Assembly (NCBI GenBank): GCA_003279105.1
Contig: QCBO01000001.1
Span: 310,001 to 374,000 of the forward strand
DNA: 64,000 bases
Direction: 5' to 3'
Source of the DNA: Prochlorococcus sp. AG-347-I19
Lineage (GTDB): Bacteria > Cyanobacteriota > Cyanobacteriia > PCC-6307 > Cyanobiaceae
Shown here: positions 45,998 to 54,699 of the stretch, piece after piece
Layout of the letters: each line of letters starts with the position of its first letter
Numbering within the stretch: position 1 is the stretch's first letter
The notes under the pieces: generated by a model
The model's input: the letters and a program-made list of their open reading frames with translations, nothing else
The model's database searches: none
Told to the model about the DNA's origin: nothing
Position numbers and translations under genes: made by a program

Positions 45998-47793
45998 TAA
46001 AAATTCACGAATCCTTTTTGTTGAAGCTCAGAGAGCTGAAAATATAAACCCTTTTTCAGTCTCAATTCACTATGTGTTCCCTCTTCAACTAATGATCCCC
46101 CTTTTAAGACTAAAATCTTATCAGAACTTTCAATAGTAGCTAATCTGTGAGCTATTACTAAAGCTGTTCTTTTTGACAGAATCCTCTCAAGATCTTTCTG
46201 CAAAGTAGCTTCTGTAGAGGGATCCATAAACGCTGTTGCTTCGTCCATTATTAAAACAACAGGATTTCTAATCGCTACTCGAGCTACTGAAAGAAGTTGT
46301 CTCTCTCCAGAAGAAAGATTTCCCCCTCTTTCTCTTAGTAAAGTGTTCAAGCCTTCTGGTAATTTTTGTAATAAATTATCCAACCCTAATTCGTTACAAA
46401 GATTTTCTAATTCAAGATTGTCTAAATTGGAATTTAGTCTTAAATTATCTGCGACATTTCCACTAAAGATAAAGGTATCTTGCAAAACTACTCCCAACAT
46501 ATTTCTAAGAGTTGCAATAGGAATATCTTTGATGTCTATGTCGTCGATTAAAATTTGGCCTGACTGAGGCTCATACAATCTACATAAAAGTCTTATTATG
46601 GTGGTTTTACCTGAACCAGTTGGCCCTACAAAAGCCACATGCTCGCCTGGATTGATCTTGAAAGATAAATTTTTTATAATATGTTCTCCTTCGTTGTAGA
46701 AAAAATTAACATTCTTGAACTCTATTTTGCCCTTAAATTTTTTATTTAAATTTTTAGAATTTTCTAAAAAATGTTTTGCGGAAGTAGAGTCCTTAATCTG
46801 TATTTCTTCATCCAATAATTCGTTTATTCTTTCTACAGCTGTTAAACCCCCTTGTATTTGAGTAAATCTTTCTGCAAGCTGCCTAAGAGGTTCAAAAAGT
46901 CTTTGGGAATATAAAATAAAAGTTGTTAATGTTCCTAAACCAATATTTCCAGAAGTAACAAGATAACCTCCAACTGCCAAAACCAAGGAAACTGCTGCGA
47001 GAGAAATCCACTCTATAAATGCCGAAATACTGCTGTCATAAAATATTGTTCCATTAACTGCTTTCTTATAAGCAACTCCAGTTTTGGAAAATTTCTTGCT
47101 ATTAAAAGCCTCTCTTCTGAACATCTGAACGACTTCTAAACCTTGAAGGTTCTCTTGAAAATCAGAGTTGAGTTGAGACAATTCTTCCCTTACTTGATAA
47201 TTGGCTCTTCTGTAACGTTTTTGAAGCCAAATAATAAAATATGAAACTGGGACTTGAGTCAAAAGCAATAAAATGGCAAGCCCTCTATCAATTGAAAGCA
47301 TTGTCAAAGAAATTACTATCAGACTGACGAAGTCAGCAATGACTCCAACTGCCCCACTACCAAAAACCTCGGCTAAAGCATCAACATCATTTGTTAATCT
47401 CGTTAATAATTTCCCTACAGGCATTTTATCGTGATACTTAAGAGATAAAGATATTGAATGATCAAAAAGCTCTCTTCTGATTCTTGCTGTCAAACGTTGA
47501 CCCACTGCCTGGATATTATAAGTTTGGTATCCTTGCAGAACCAATCTAAAAAGAACAGTTATAAATAAAGTGAAGATTATGGCATTTATTGATTGCCCAA
47601 AAAAAGTTTTACTTAGCCAAACATCTGTAGTTTCGTTCTTGAGAATTGTAATTGCTTGACCAACTAATAATGGTTGAATGGCTCCAGAGAAAGAAACAGG
47701 CAACAAAACTATCAAGATTAGATAGATTGTTTTTTTATCTTTAGTTAAATATTTACCTAACTTTTTAATTCTTCTAAAATCTTTAAAAAACAT
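45997..47793 (-). CDS. ABC exporter, fused membrane and ATPase domains
   Basis: A 598-residue half-transporter of the MsbA / multidrug type. Six transmembrane helices span about residues 22-310. The ATPase has Walker A G-P-T-G-S-G-K-T-T (about 390-398), the signature L-S-S-G-E-R-Q (about 493) and Walker B V-V-L-I-M-D-E-A-T (about 513). It likely works as a homodimer; lipid or drug export is possible. It is 12 bp downstream of hisG and shares a TAATG junction with the GNAT gene. Confidence 0.9.
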   Translation of the reverse strand: MFFKDFRRIKKLGKYLTKDKKTIYLILIVLLPVSFSGAIQPLLVGQAITILKNETTDVWLSKTFFGQSINAIIFTLFITVLFRLVLQGYQTYNIQAVGQRLTARIRRELFDHSISLSLKYHDKMPVGKLLTRLTNDVDALAEVFGSGAVGVIADFVSLIVISLTMLSIDRGLAILLLLTQVPVSYFIIWLQKRYRRANYQVREELSQLNSDFQENLQGLEVVQMFRREAFNSKKFSKTGVAYKKAVNGTIFYDSSISAFIEWISLAAVSLVLAVGGYLVTSGNIGLGTLTTFILYSQRLFEPLRQLAERFTQIQGGLTAVERINELLDEEIQIKDSTSAKHFLENSKNLNKKFKGKIEFKNVNFFYNEGEHIIKNLSFKINPGEHVAFVGPTGSGKTTIIRLLCRLYEPQSGQILIDDIDIKDIPIATLRNMLGVVLQDTFIFSGNVADNLRLNSNLDNLELENLCNELGLDNLLQKLPEGLNTLLRERGGNLSSGERQLLSVARVAIRNPVVLIMDEATAFMDPSTEATLQKDLERILSKRTALVIAHRLATIESSDKILVLKGGSLVEEGTHSELRLKKGLYFQLSELQQKGFVNF

Positions 47794-47805
47794 TTAGCTA
47801 ATCTT

Positions 47806-48444
47806 CTATAAAGCATTAGTCGATTCTATTGATAAAATAGTATCTCTGAGATGATTATCATCTAACCTCATAGATAAAGGATTTCCAATTAATCTTGCAG
47901 TTGAGTAAAAAAGATCTTCTATTTTAATTAAACCATTCTCTTTAAGAGTCTTTCCGGTTGCTACCAAATCAACTATTGCCTCTGCCATACCTGTAATAGG
48001 ACCAAGCTCGACTGATCCTGTCAAATGAACAATTTCTACAGGGATATTTAATTCTTCAAAATAAGATCTTGCTGTCTTTATAAATTTACTTGCCACTTTA
48101 CAATTCGCAGGAAGATCAGTTGGTTTTGAATAATTGCTATTTTTCTTAACCGCCAACGACATATGACAACCCCCAAATCCTAAATCGAGTAACTTTGCGA
48201 CTTTTAATTCAGATTCTCGTAAAACGTCATACCCTACAATACCCAAATCAGCCTGACCATAACTTACATAAACGGGGACATCTCCATTTCTTACTAATAA
48301 AGCTTTAGCCCGTTTGCAATTTGATTCAAAGGTTAATGATCTATTATTTTCGTCCAACGCGTCAGAGAAATCTAACCCAGCTTTTTTAAAAGTTGAAATT
48401 GAATCTTTTAACAAAGCTCCTTTTGGTAAAGCTATAGTAAACAT
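47806..48444 (-). CDS. hisG: ATP phosphoribosyltransferase, short form
   Basis: First enzyme of histidine synthesis. At 212 residues this is the short HisG form, which lacks the C-terminal regulatory domain and needs HisZ as partner. The [10 protein letters not shown] segment and the PRPP-binding region [13 protein letters not shown] (about residues 162-174) are clear. HisZ is not in this window. It heads a leftward unit with the ABC exporter and GNAT genes. Confidence 0.95.
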   Translation of the reverse strand: MFTIALPKGALLKDSISTFKKAGLDFSDALDENNRSLTFESNCKRAKALLVRNGDVPVYVSYGQADLGIVGYDVLRESELKVAKLLDLGFGGCHMSLAVKKNSNYSKPTDLPANCKVASKFIKTARSYFEELNIPVEIVHLTGSVELGPITGMAEAIVDLVATGKTLKENGLIKIEDLFYSTARLIGNPLSMRLDDNHLRDTILSIESTNAL

Positions 48445-48484
48445 AGATCAATTTCTTCCAACGATTCTTCATTCTAAGTTAATA

Positions 48485-49225
48485 ATGGAATTTAATAAAG
48501 CTCGAAATATAATTGGACTCAGAGTTTTAAGTGATAACGTCATTTGGTTGTGGGTAAAAGATAAATCCGTTGTAGTTGTAGATCCATCTGTTCACGAACC
48601 AGTAATTAGATATATAGATGAAAACAATTTTCACTTAAAAGCTATTTTGCAAACTCATCATCATTCAGACCATATTGGAGGTACGAAGTCTCTTATTGAA
48701 AGATGGCCAAATGTAAAGGTGATTGCTTCCTCCAAAGAAAAAAAGCGAATACCTTTTCAAAATATATCTGTAGAGGATGGAGAAACTTTGAATATTCTAG
48801 GAGAAGAAGTAAAAATAATTGAAGTATTAGGGCATACAAGCTCACATATTGCCTTCTTTTTTAATGGGAAAAATCCTGTTCTTTTTATTGGTGATACATT
48901 ATTTTCTGGAGGCTGTGGAAGAATTTTTGAAGGGACTTATCAACAAATGTATTCTTCACTAGAAAGAATCAAATCTTTACCAAAAAATACTCTCATATAT
49001 TGTGCACATGAATATACTAAAGCAAATATATTGTGGGCATTGAATCTCAAGCCTAAAGATCAAGATATAAAAAATAAACTTTCGGAAGTTGAAAAAAAAC
49101 TTTCTCTTAATGAATTGACAATTCCATTTTTACTTGATGAAGAGATGAAAATAAACCTTTTCTTAAGAGCAAAAAATTTAGAAGAATTTACTTTTTTAAG
49201 AGCAAATAAAGATTTATGGGTTTAA
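48485..49225 (+). CDS. gloB: Hydroxyacylglutathione hydrolase (glyoxalase II-like)
   Basis: A 246-residue metallo-beta-lactamase-fold hydrolase. The dinuclear metal box T-H-H-H-S-D-H (His58, His60, Asp62, His63) is followed by the G-H-T-S-S-H and [11 protein letters not shown] boxes that mark glyoxalase II, then C-A-H-E-Y-T. It hydrolyses S-lactoylglutathione. I take the ATG at 48485: the longer in-frame extension would overlap hisG head to head and does not resemble the family. Confidence 0.92.
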   Translation: MEFNKARNIIGLRVLSDNVIWLWVKDKSVVVVDPSVHEPVIRYIDENNFHLKAILQTHHHSDHIGGTKSLIERWPNVKVIASSKEKKRIPFQNISVEDGETLNILGEEVKIIEVLGHTSSHIAFFFNGKNPVLFIGDTLFSGGCGRIFEGTYQQMYSSLERIKSLPKNTLIYCAHEYTKANILWALNLKPKDQDIKNKLSEVEKKLSLNELTIPFLLDEEMKINLFLRAKNLEEFTFLRANKDLWV

Positions 49226-49249
49226 ATAGATAGGTATCTTCTTAAACAA

Positions 49250-49642
49250 ATGTCCCCCAAACAAGTAATCAAAACATCAAATGCTCCAGATCCAGTCGGA
49301 CCTTACAATCAAGCAATAAAAGCTGGGGATTTTATCTATTGTTCTGGACAAATTGCTATAGACCCAGTTTTAAATGAAATAACATGTTTAGGTGATATAG
49401 AGAAGGAAACTATTCAAGTTTTAAAAAATCTCGCAGCAGTTCTTAAATCTGGTGGAGCAAAAAAAGAGGATGTAATTAAAACAACTATTTACTTAACCGA
49501 CTTAAGTAATTTTAAAATTGTCAACAAAATATATAGTGATTTTTTTAATATAGAGAATCCTCCAGCCAGGGCCTGTGTGGAAGTTTCATCTCTACCAAAA
49601 GGAGTTTTAGTTGAGATAGATTGCGTCGCATTTCTAGATTAA
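49250..49642 (+). CDS. ridA: RidA/YjgF family deaminase
   Basis: A 130-residue trimeric RidA-type protein that hydrolyses reactive enamine/imine intermediates from PLP enzymes. The signature near the end, R-A-C-V-E-V-S-S-L-P-K-G-V-L-V-E-I, contains the substrate-binding arginine (about residue 106), and the early G-P-Y-N-Q-A is typical. It is 24 bp after gloB, on the same strand. Confidence 0.95.
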   Translation: MSPKQVIKTSNAPDPVGPYNQAIKAGDFIYCSGQIAIDPVLNEITCLGDIEKETIQVLKNLAAVLKSGGAKKEDVIKTTIYLTDLSNFKIVNKIYSDFFNIENPPARACVEVSSLPKGVLVEIDCVAFLD

Positions 49643-49727
49643 TTTCTAATTATTGAGAAATTTGAAATATGCACCTATTGTGCACCATAGTTGTATAGAT
49701 TATTAGTTGATAATTCATCTTTGATCT

Positions 49728-49955
49728 ATGTCAGCAGCAAAGCTTAATATAGATGAACTAGAAGCAGGTTATCCTTTATTTTGCAAAGCTCTAAGACTAT
49801 TAATTTTAAAAGGTAATTCAGTAAAAGATATAGAAAAGACCGTTTGTTGGAGTCATCTTGAAACTTTAAATAGATGTCTACCTGGTAGATATAAAGCCCC
49901 CACATATTTAATGGCTTTAATCAAAAGAGATATTGCAAAGCCAAATAATTATTAA
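49728..49955 (+). CDS. DUF3136 family small protein
   Basis: A 75-residue protein matching DUF3136, known from marine picocyanobacteria. It is helical, with W-S-H-L-E-T-L-N-R-C-L-P-G-R-Y-K-A-P as its most distinctive segment; the D-I-E-K-T-V-C-W-S pattern before it hints at a helix-turn-helix. Function unknown. The 85-bp upstream gap holds two TGCACC copies 11 bp apart (49670 and 49681). It is convergent with the carboxysome assembly-factor gene, 6 bp apart. Confidence 0.7.
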   Translation: MSAAKLNIDELEAGYPLFCKALRLLILKGNSVKDIEKTVCWSHLETLNRCLPGRYKAPTYLMALIKRDIAKPNNY

Positions 49956-49961
49956 AAAGAA

Positions 49962-50201
49962 CTAATCTTCTAAATAAAATTTATCAATATCCTTTGAAAA
50001 GTTTTTTTCCTTTTCTGATATTTCTTTATTATCTAAAAAAATTGAAAGACTTACAAAATTTTTACCGAAGCTGATATTTGGATAGACATCCCTTTCTTTA
50101 CATAATTTCTCAATTTTCACCATGAATCTACTAATTTTTGAGTATTGCTCAAATTCAAATCTTTTTTCAATCCTTAAAGGTGATTCTCTTTCATTCCACA
50201 T
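49962..50201 (-). CDS. Pterin-dehydratase-like RuBisCO assembly factor (acRAF)
   Basis: A 79-residue protein with the fold pattern of pterin-4a-carbinolamine dehydratase, at the end of the alpha-carboxysome operon. Genuine dehydratases carry a His-His-Pro type catalytic box; here the matching place reads V-Y-P-N (about residues 40-43), so enzyme activity is unlikely. Such inactive homologs in carboxysome operons are known as acRAF and help RuBisCO folding or assembly. It lies 74 bp after csoS4B. Confidence 0.8.
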   Translation of the reverse strand: MWNERESPLRIEKRFEFEQYSKISRFMVKIEKLCKERDVYPNISFGKNFVSLSIFLDNKEISEKEKNFSKDIDKFYLED

Positions 50202-50275
50202 TAAATTTTTTAATCAAAACTTATTACACTATACCTTCAACAAAGTTTCTCAATAAATTTTTGAAGTTAAAATTT

Positions 50276-50524
50276 TTAGTCACTCTCCCAATAATCAATA
50301 ATACCTCCTATAGTTAAATCGGTTTGAATTTCTGGATTAGGGCAAGCAAATCTAGCGGCAGAGCCACTAGAAGTAAAAACCCAGTTACCTTCTCTGGCAC
50401 CAACTGGATCAACAGCAACTAATTTCTTCCCTTTATTATTTTCTAAAATTCGTAAATTCATATATCCTAAGCCAGCGACTCTTTGAGTACAAACCATCCT
50501 TCCTAATACCTTCATAATTTCCAC
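50276..50524 (-). CDS. csoS4B: Carboxysome vertex pentamer CsoS4B
   Basis: An 82-residue EutN/CcmL-type bacterial microcompartment vertex protein, which caps the twelve corners of the icosahedral shell as a pentamer. The A-G-L-G-Y-M-N-L-R-I-L and A-V-D-P-V-G-A-R-E-G segments are typical. The start is GTG at 50524: a strong GGAGG lies 9 bases before it but 18 before the next ATG (50515). It follows csoS4A after 18 bp. Confidence 0.93.
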   Translation of the reverse strand: MEIMKVLGRMVCTQRVAGLGYMNLRILENNKGKKLVAVDPVGAREGNWVFTSSGSAARFACPNPEIQTDLTIGGIIDYWESD

Positions 50525-50542
50525 AATTTCTATCCTCCTTTT

Positions 50543-50794
50543 TTATGAATTATCAGGATCCCAATGATCAATTATTCCAACAATCGTCAAATCACTTGGA
50601 TAAGATTTGCTTCCCGCTGCTTCCCTAGCAGCAGAACTTCCAACACAAATAACCCAATCTCCTGGCTTACAACCAACAGCATCTACCGCAACCTTACTTG
50701 AAGAACCATCTAAAACAACCTGTAGATGTTTATGTTCAAAACCAGGAATCCTATTGGTAGAAACAAGTGGTTTTACAACCTTGCAAATTAACAT
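50543..50794 (-). CDS. csoS4A: Carboxysome vertex pentamer CsoS4A
   Basis: An 83-residue paralog of CsoS4B, with which it shares the K-V-x-x-x-L/V-V-x-T-x-R pattern at the start, V-A-V-D-A-V-G-C-K-P-G-D-W-V in the middle and D-L-T-I-V-G-I-I-D-H-W at the end. It forms pentamers sealing shell vertices. A GGAGG site 10 bases before the ATG lies within the end of csoSCA, whose stop is 2 bp upstream. Translation of csoS4A is thus probably coupled to csoSCA. Confidence 0.94.
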   Translation of the reverse strand: MLICKVVKPLVSTNRIPGFEHKHLQVVLDGSSSKVAVDAVGCKPGDWVICVGSSAAREAAGSKSYPSDLTIVGIIDHWDPDNS

Positions 50795-50796
50795 AA

Positions 50797-52326
50797 TTAG
50801 TGAGCCTCCTCTGTTTTTTTATCTAAAGACATTCCAATAATTTGGGCGGAATGAATGTTGTCTCTATCTCTAATAGTAGAGCAAGTATGTAACAACCCTT
50901 GATCAACTAAATTTTTATACCTAATTGATATCGCATTATTAACCCTTTCACAATCTTTTATTGCCCTCTCTTTTGCGCCGGGTACTTTGCCAGAGTAATC
51001 AAATCTTATTACTACTGGGATAGGTAGATCTTGAGACACATTTAGTCCAGTAAAAATCTTCACTCCTACATCTAAATCTGGAGCCCCTTCTTCGACTGTA
51101 TCTAAATGAGCAAAATAAGTTAAATTTCTGAGATGTACTTCTTTAAAACCTATACCTACTCCAATAAACCTCTCTGCATGTCCAATATCTTCATAAGAAC
51201 CATTATGAAAACTCTTTACATAATCAATTTGAGAAATATTATTGACAATTAATTTATACATAAATTTTTCCAGTCCACCGAGTTTATCTTTTGAAAATTG
51301 CTTAGAAATTGTCTGACAAATTTCTCTTTCCGCATCCTCTTTTGAAAAGTTTATTGTTGAATTATAAATTTCTAAAGTAGAAATAGTTTTTTCTAAATCA
51401 ATACCTCCATCACTTGTTGGGATATGTATTTTTAATGAATCAGTGTCTGTATCAAGTCCAATTAACATTAAATCCACAGAAGCACCACAGCAAAAGCTAT
51501 TCTCTACAGCCTCTTTAAAAGCATATAGTTTACTTCTGCCTTCTTCCGCAGCTAACTCGTCATTACTCCCATGAGCTGCGCATCCCTGATGCAAAGGATC
51601 TACAGAACTAAAATGATAAGTTACAACTTTTAAGTACCTAGTATCTTTATGGGCTTCATTAGGGATATTCTCTCTATATCTTTTATGTTCAGTTTTTACC
51701 CATCTATTTACTGTATTTTCAATATCAAAAAGTGCACCAGCGTGAGATCTTCTTCTTACTGAACTAAAAGGTATTCTCATTACATATGCTACTGAATGAG
51801 CTAATCTACCATCCGAACAAGGAGTTATATCAAGTAAATGTATTCCACAATCTAAAAGGAATTTTTCAAAATCTTCCGCACCTCTACTTCCTGAAGCCCC
51901 TTCAAGAGGATCATTTTTAAAAAAATTGTCACTAAGTTTCTCATGTTGTTTAAAAGCACACCATGCATATATAGCTCTCATATCGAGAGGTTTAACCCAA
52001 GATTTATCTAATACATGAAGAGGAAGCTCTATTCCCAAATTTTTTCTTGATATTACCTGAGCTTTACTTATAAAATCTTCATGATGTTGTATTCGAGCAA
52101 TTTCCTTTAAAGTAGGAACAATTTCATCAAAATCACTTTTTATTTTGCTTTCATACCTATATAGATTTTCATTCTGGATACTGTTAGTTAATTTATGAGA
52201 TTTTCCAGATTTACCTAAATCAATTGATTTTTTAGTTTGTGTATGAATATTTTCCGTAAAAGTTTTCATTGGAGCTGTAGGCCCCAATGTGAAGTTCTTG
52301 GCTTTTGCCAGTCCTCTTAAAGGCAT
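50797..52326 (-). CDS. csoSCA: Carboxysomal carbonic anhydrase CsoSCA
   Basis: A 509-residue shell-associated beta-type carbonic anhydrase that turns bicarbonate into CO2 inside the carboxysome. Zinc ligands are Cys170 (T-P-C-S-D-G-R), His238 (T-Y-H-F-S) and Cys249 (Q-G-C-A-A-H), with the Asp172/Arg174 dyad between. The N-terminal ~55 residues are unstructured, as expected for the RuBisCO-binding tail. The C-terminal domain is a degenerate second copy. It starts 7 bp after csoS2. Confidence 0.95.
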   Translation of the reverse strand: MPLRGLAKAKNFTLGPTAPMKTFTENIHTQTKKSIDLGKSGKSHKLTNSIQNENLYRYESKIKSDFDEIVPTLKEIARIQHHEDFISKAQVISRKNLGIELPLHVLDKSWVKPLDMRAIYAWCAFKQHEKLSDNFFKNDPLEGASGSRGAEDFEKFLLDCGIHLLDITPCSDGRLAHSVAYVMRIPFSSVRRRSHAGALFDIENTVNRWVKTEHKRYRENIPNEAHKDTRYLKVVTYHFSSVDPLHQGCAAHGSNDELAAEEGRSKLYAFKEAVENSFCCGASVDLMLIGLDTDTDSLKIHIPTSDGGIDLEKTISTLEIYNSTINFSKEDAEREICQTISKQFSKDKLGGLEKFMYKLIVNNISQIDYVKSFHNGSYEDIGHAERFIGVGIGFKEVHLRNLTYFAHLDTVEEGAPDLDVGVKIFTGLNVSQDLPIPVVIRFDYSGKVPGAKERAIKDCERVNNAISIRYKNLVDQGLLHTCSTIRDRDNIHSAQIIGMSLDKKTEEAH

Positions 52327-52333
52327 TATTTAA

Positions 52334-54619
52334 TTACCCTCGTGCACCACCTGAAAAGGTAACAAGTTGACCTTCACGAGTATTACCACTTGATCCAGTT
52401 ATCAAGAAATCTGGCTCTTTCATTTCGTCATTCCTTTTTATATCCATCACTGGCATTGCACTCGTCATGCCTGGTCTTGTAGGATTTCTTTTTCTTGCTG
52501 AAGCTCCTTCAGTACCTGTTACCCTGTTTCCTCTTGCCCAATCATCGCCTGTTATCTTCAACCCAGCAGATTGACCCTCGCCAGTAATTCTGGATTGTGC
52601 TCTCTCTTTTGAAGAATCAAATTCCTTTAAATCTTTTTTTGGGGTAAGTAGGGAATTTTTGTTTTTATCAAACCTAAATTGTTCTGTCCCTGTTACTGTG
52701 TCCATAGCCATATCGAATGGGCCTGTAATCCTTGAGCCATTTTCATACTCATTGCCTGTTACACCATCTCTTTTTTTATCAGAGTATTTATCTCTAGAGG
52801 GAGAATTTACAGAAAATTCTTCCCATGAGCTTGAATTTTTTCTTTCACTATTGGCATAATTTTTTTCGGATGAATGATTGGAACAATTATTACCTAACTG
52901 ATCTCCGCCAACATAAGGGGTGCCTGTTGGATTTAGACAAGCACCTTTGCCTGCTCCAGTCATACTTCCTCCGATACCAGGTTGTATACCAGTAAGACGT
53001 GCATTTGAACTACCTCCTAAATAAATCTTTCCTTTATCTTTTAATTCAGTTATTAAGTCAGAATTACAATTTTCCTCAACTTGATCTAATCCAGCATATG
53101 GTGTCCCAGTTACATTTTTGCAAGTTCCAGGTTCATCGCCAGTAACTTTCTCAGATCTTCCAGTTAAGGTGCCACTAATTTCATTAGCGTTATTTGAGAG
53201 ACTAATACCAACCTTCATTGCTTCAGGTTTTGGTTTGGATTTACAGAATGACTCGTATTGTTGGGAACCAATATATTCATCGCCAGTTACATTTTTACAG
53301 CTTCCTGGTTCATTACCAGTAACGAATTCAGACCTCCCTACTCCTGTACCAGTTAATGCATTGCCATTTAATGTATTGTATTCCCCGACTTTTTCATGAG
53401 ATCTCCCTTTAGGATTAGTTTCTGAACCAAGATATTGATCGCCTGTTAATTGATGACCAGATCCTGACTCATCGCCAGTTACAAGTGCAGATCTCCCAGG
53501 TAAAGACCCAGATACTTTTAATCCGTCAGCTGTATTACTATGTTTAACCTTTGAGGGATTTTTAGGAACTTCCCCACAATATTCCTTTGACTGATTTGCA
53601 GAACTATATTCAGTACCAGTTACATTTTTGCAAGTTCCAGGTTCATCGCCAGTAACTTTCCCAGATCTTCCGACCTCATTACCTGTAACTTTATTTCCAG
53701 CTGATGTTGAAGTTACTGAGGATCTAGTTGGCTGTTTATATTCAGGTTGATTTTGGCAAAATTGATTAACTACTTCGGATCCCAAATATTGTGTACCTGT
53801 GACGCTTCTACATGTACTAGCTTCATTACCAGTAGTTTTTAACGATCTATTAGCCTGTGTTCCAGTTACTGTTTGTCCAGAATTAGTTTCACTTTTACCA
53901 ACTTTCCAACTTGCATCAGCAATATTCATTTTTGATCCATTTTTATTTGGACCACATGGTCTACATTTACCATTTCCTTTTTTTGAGGTTGCTCCAGTTT
54001 TACTTCTTAATTCCCTAACTCTTTGAGATATTTCTCTGCTTGATAAATCTGGATCTCCTCTTCTAGCTAAAGATGCTGCACTAGTATTTTGTTTAGAAGC
54101 TGATTTGCCATGTTTAGATTGAGCTTCTCTTCTTGCCAAAACAATATCTCTACTTGTATTGGTGATAGGTTTTCTTTTTTGAGTTACCCTTCTTTTAATT
54201 TTAGTATTAAGAACTTTATTCTCTGAATTACCAGAATTTGATAAGTCTGGGCCTTTATCTGAAGTTATTTTAATTTCATTTACTTGGATCTTTTTATTAG
54301 CTTCTGTACGAGTTCTATCAGATGAACTTATGGCTGATTTGCCATGAGTTGACATTGCTTTCCTTCTTTCAATTACAAGTTCTTTGCTGGATAAATTTTT
54401 AGAAAAGGATTTTTTATTCATTTTTGCTGTTGAAATATGTTTTTTTGCAGTATTTGTACTATTTGTATCAATAGAAGATTTTATCCCAGAAATTTGCATA
54501 TCATCATATGTGCGAACCCTGTCTTTAGTAGTAGAAGAATTGGCAACAGCTTTTTTTCCGCTATCACTCATAGCTTTTCTTCTCTCTAATGCAATTTCTC
54601 TACTAGTTTTCATTGACAT
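52334..54619 (-). CDS. csoS2: Carboxysome scaffold CsoS2
   Basis: A 761-residue intrinsically disordered scaffold that links RuBisCO to the shell. Four N-terminal repeats of the E-R-R-K-A-M-S-x-x-G-K type bind RuBisCO. A middle region follows with about six repeats built on V-T-G-D-E-P-G-T-C-K-N-V-T-G, with paired cysteines. The C-terminal region ends in V-T-F-S-G-G-A-R-G, the shell-binding peptide. I start at ATG 54619 (M-S-M-K-T-S-R-E), as homologs begin M-S-x-T-S-R-E; ATG 54613 has the better-spaced AAGG site. No internal frameshift is needed, so only the long form should be made. Two 45-bp identical stretches occur inside. Confidence 0.94.
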   Translation of the reverse strand: MSMKTSREIALERRKAMSDSGKKAVANSSTTKDRVRTYDDMQISGIKSSIDTNSTNTAKKHISTAKMNKKSFSKNLSSKELVIERRKAMSTHGKSAISSSDRTRTEANKKIQVNEIKITSDKGPDLSNSGNSENKVLNTKIKRRVTQKRKPITNTSRDIVLARREAQSKHGKSASKQNTSAASLARRGDPDLSSREISQRVRELRSKTGATSKKGNGKCRPCGPNKNGSKMNIADASWKVGKSETNSGQTVTGTQANRSLKTTGNEASTCRSVTGTQYLGSEVVNQFCQNQPEYKQPTRSSVTSTSAGNKVTGNEVGRSGKVTGDEPGTCKNVTGTEYSSANQSKEYCGEVPKNPSKVKHSNTADGLKVSGSLPGRSALVTGDESGSGHQLTGDQYLGSETNPKGRSHEKVGEYNTLNGNALTGTGVGRSEFVTGNEPGSCKNVTGDEYIGSQQYESFCKSKPKPEAMKVGISLSNNANEISGTLTGRSEKVTGDEPGTCKNVTGTPYAGLDQVEENCNSDLITELKDKGKIYLGGSSNARLTGIQPGIGGSMTGAGKGACLNPTGTPYVGGDQLGNNCSNHSSEKNYANSERKNSSSWEEFSVNSPSRDKYSDKKRDGVTGNEYENGSRITGPFDMAMDTVTGTEQFRFDKNKNSLLTPKKDLKEFDSSKERAQSRITGEGQSAGLKITGDDWARGNRVTGTEGASARKRNPTRPGMTSAMPVMDIKRNDEMKEPDFLITGSSGNTREGQLVTFSGGARG
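53106..53150. repeat. 45-bp exact repeat in csoS2, copy 1
   Basis: Identical at the DNA level to 53616-53660, 510 bp (170 codons) away in the same frame. After one mismatch, nine further bases also match. It encodes the middle-repeat core around V-T-G-D-E-P-G-T-C-K-N-V-T-G. Exact synonymous identity suggests recent duplication or gene conversion. Confidence 0.85.
53616..53660. repeat. 45-bp exact repeat in csoS2, copy 2
   Basis: Second copy of the csoS2 internal exact repeat (see 53106-53150). A third, diverged relative begins near 53284. Confidence 0.85.
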
Positions 54620-54649
54620 AACCTTCAATTGTGAAACTTTTTAAAAAGA

Positions 54650-54677
54650 CTTTCTCCAAAAAATTTTTTGGAGAAAG
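54650..54677 (-). promoter_or_regulatory. Perfect 28-nt inverted repeat between cbbS and csoS2
   Basis: Two exact 14-nt arms with no loop bases: CTTTCTCCAAAAAA and its complement. It lies in the 80-bp spacer after the cbbS stop. In RNA the A6/U6 centre would open to give an 8-bp stem CUUUCUCC/GGAGAAAG with a 12-nt loop. A second palindrome, CTTTTTAAAAAG, follows at 54637-54648. It is a plausible partial terminator or mRNA-stability element separating the very abundant RuBisCO subunits from the scaffold. No long U-run follows, so full termination is unlikely. Confidence 0.65.
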
Positions 54678-54699
54678 ATATTAACTACGATAAGTAGCT

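Noticed and set aside
48314-48484. Extension of the glyoxalase II-like gene into hisG
   Set aside because: Would overlap hisG head to head; the family begins near the ATG at 48485.
53118-53399. Open frames on the strand opposite csoS2
   Set aside because: They mirror the repeats of csoS2 and have no independent start signal or family.
52334-54619. Programmed frameshift giving a short CsoS2
   Set aside because: Known in Halothiobacillus, but I could not identify a convincing slippery site with a downstream stem here; the frame is uninterrupted.
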